Part shown: one piece after another, positions 6,326-6,814 of the stretch
Numbering within the stretch: position 1 is the stretch's first letter
Layout: each line of letters starts with the position of its first letter
From: an uncultured Phaeodactylibacter sp.
Lineage (GTDB): Bacteria > Bacteroidota > Bacteroidia > Chitinophagales > Saprospiraceae
Length of the DNA: 6,814 nt
NCBI GenBank assembly: GCA_913062745.1
Contig: CAJXXJ010000211.1
Location: forward strand, 1 to 6,814
Reading direction: 5' to 3'
Notes under the pieces: generated by a model
Told to the model about the DNA's origin: nothing
Database searches by the model: none
What the model saw: only the letters and a program-made list of their open reading frames with translations
Made by a program: the position numbers and the translations under genes

Positions 6326-6814
6326 TTACAGCCAGCCCATCGCATCCATAGCAAGGTAGCCGGCATCTACATTGGCGAAAGCCGTGTCAGCAGGGTCGTG
6401 GAGCAGCGCGCGGAAAGCAGAGCGTGGCAAGGTGAATACCTCAATAAACTCGTCTTCGTCCAGGTTTTGCTGGGCGACTTTGACGCAGTCGGTAGCGATC
6501 AGGCAGAGGTGGCGTTCGGTAGAATAAGCAGAGCGGATTTCCTTGAGCAGCTGTACAGTGCCGGCTTCAAAGCCTGTTTCTTCCAGCAGCTCGCGGCGGG
6601 CAGCCTCCTCCGGCGATTCGGTGGGGTCGACGTAGCCTTGCGGAAAGCTCGTGAGTATGCACTCGGGCCCTGGACGGAACTGACGGACCAGCACGGCTTC
6701 TTCGTTGCTGGTAAAGGCGGCGATCGTGACGTAAGTGTCGTTGCCAATCACGTCAAAATCGGCATGCCTCCCGTCCGGCATTTCGAAGCGGCGCTGTATC
6801 ATGTTCCGCCATCC
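6326..6814 (-). CDS. Nudix hydrolase, ADP-ribose pyrophosphatase type (5' end probably beyond the window)
   Basis: Counting from the first in-window ATG (6802-6800), 158 residues are visible. The frame stays open upstream to the edge (codons for G-W-R-N), and family members usually carry a beta strand of 15-30 residues before the RxxxxMPDGR segment. The real start therefore probably lies outside the window. The Nudix box G-x5-E-x7-R-E-U-x-E-E-x-G-U is perfect at residues 56-78 (bases 6569-6637): G56, E62, R70, E71, E74, E75, G77 and F78. E71, E74 and E75 are expected to bind the catalytic Mg ions. Before the box, VLVRQFRPGPE and SFPQGYVD fit the ADP-ribose pyrophosphatase group, as does the later LDEDEFIEVFTLP (about 114-126), which supplies the extra acidic residues of that group. 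The usual S-P-G loop after the box reads S-A-Y here (91-93), so the substrate could differ from ADP-ribose. The gene converges on the S9 peptidase gene. The TAA stop is at 6328-6326. Confidence 0.92.
   Translation of the reverse strand, partial: GWRNMIQRRFEMPDGRHADFDVIGNDTYVTIAAFTSNEEAVLVRQFRPGPECILTSFPQGYVDPTESPEEAARRELLEETGFEAGTVQLLKEIRSAYSTERHLCLIATDCVKVAQQNLDEDEFIEVFTLPRSAFRALLHDPADTAFANVDAGYLAMDAMGWL

Noticed and set aside
6289..6360. A 23-codon ATG frame on the + strand
   Set aside because: Too short to support, overlaps the Nudix 3' end on the other strand and has no initiation signal.

Overview
The window comes from a fairly GC-rich member of the Bacteroidota, most likely a Saprospiria-like (Lewinella-type) lineage. 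Three things suggest this: a C-terminal type IX secretion (T9SS) sorting domain with the N-terminal FPNPTTG signature, signal peptides ending in A-Q, and a large TPR + CHAT-type protein of the kind abundant in that group. The phylum call is firm. The class-level call is an inference from style and composition.

Layout. (1) The window opens inside a large secreted or surface protein on the + strand (to 1265). Its visible part runs through an Ig-like domain, a beta domain ending in an FYDWE-type motif, a PKD domain and the T9SS sorting domain. (2) After a 62-base gap carrying a weak promoter-like box and a 13-base palindrome comes an 813-residue signal-peptide protein (1328-3769). It has an N-terminal TPR array and a C-terminal domain with the layout of a CHAT (caspase-like) domain, but the catalytic His is replaced and no Cys remains in the last 234 residues. 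(3) A 60-base leader with a repeated 10-mer and a 7-bp hairpin leads into an exported S9-family prolyl-oligopeptidase-type serine peptidase (about 3830-5932) with an intact Ser/Asp/His triad. A strong, probably bidirectional terminator follows (5951-5997). (4) A gene-free, AT-richer stretch of about 330 bases contains a long, nested inverted repeat (6097-6210). (5) A Nudix hydrolase of ADP-ribose pyrophosphatase type lies on the - strand (6326 to the right edge). Its reading frame stays open to the edge, so its true start is probably outside the window.

How the genes relate. The first three genes are co-directional, and all appear to encode envelope or extracellular proteins. The short gaps without terminators allow, but do not prove, co-transcription of the pseudo-CHAT gene and the S9 peptidase. 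The Nudix gene is convergent and functionally separate (nucleotide-diphosphate housekeeping). I see no rRNA, tRNA, CRISPR array, transposase or phage gene. The observations most worth a second look are the exported CHAT-like domain with both catalytic positions lost, and the nested inverted repeat in the convergent intergenic region.
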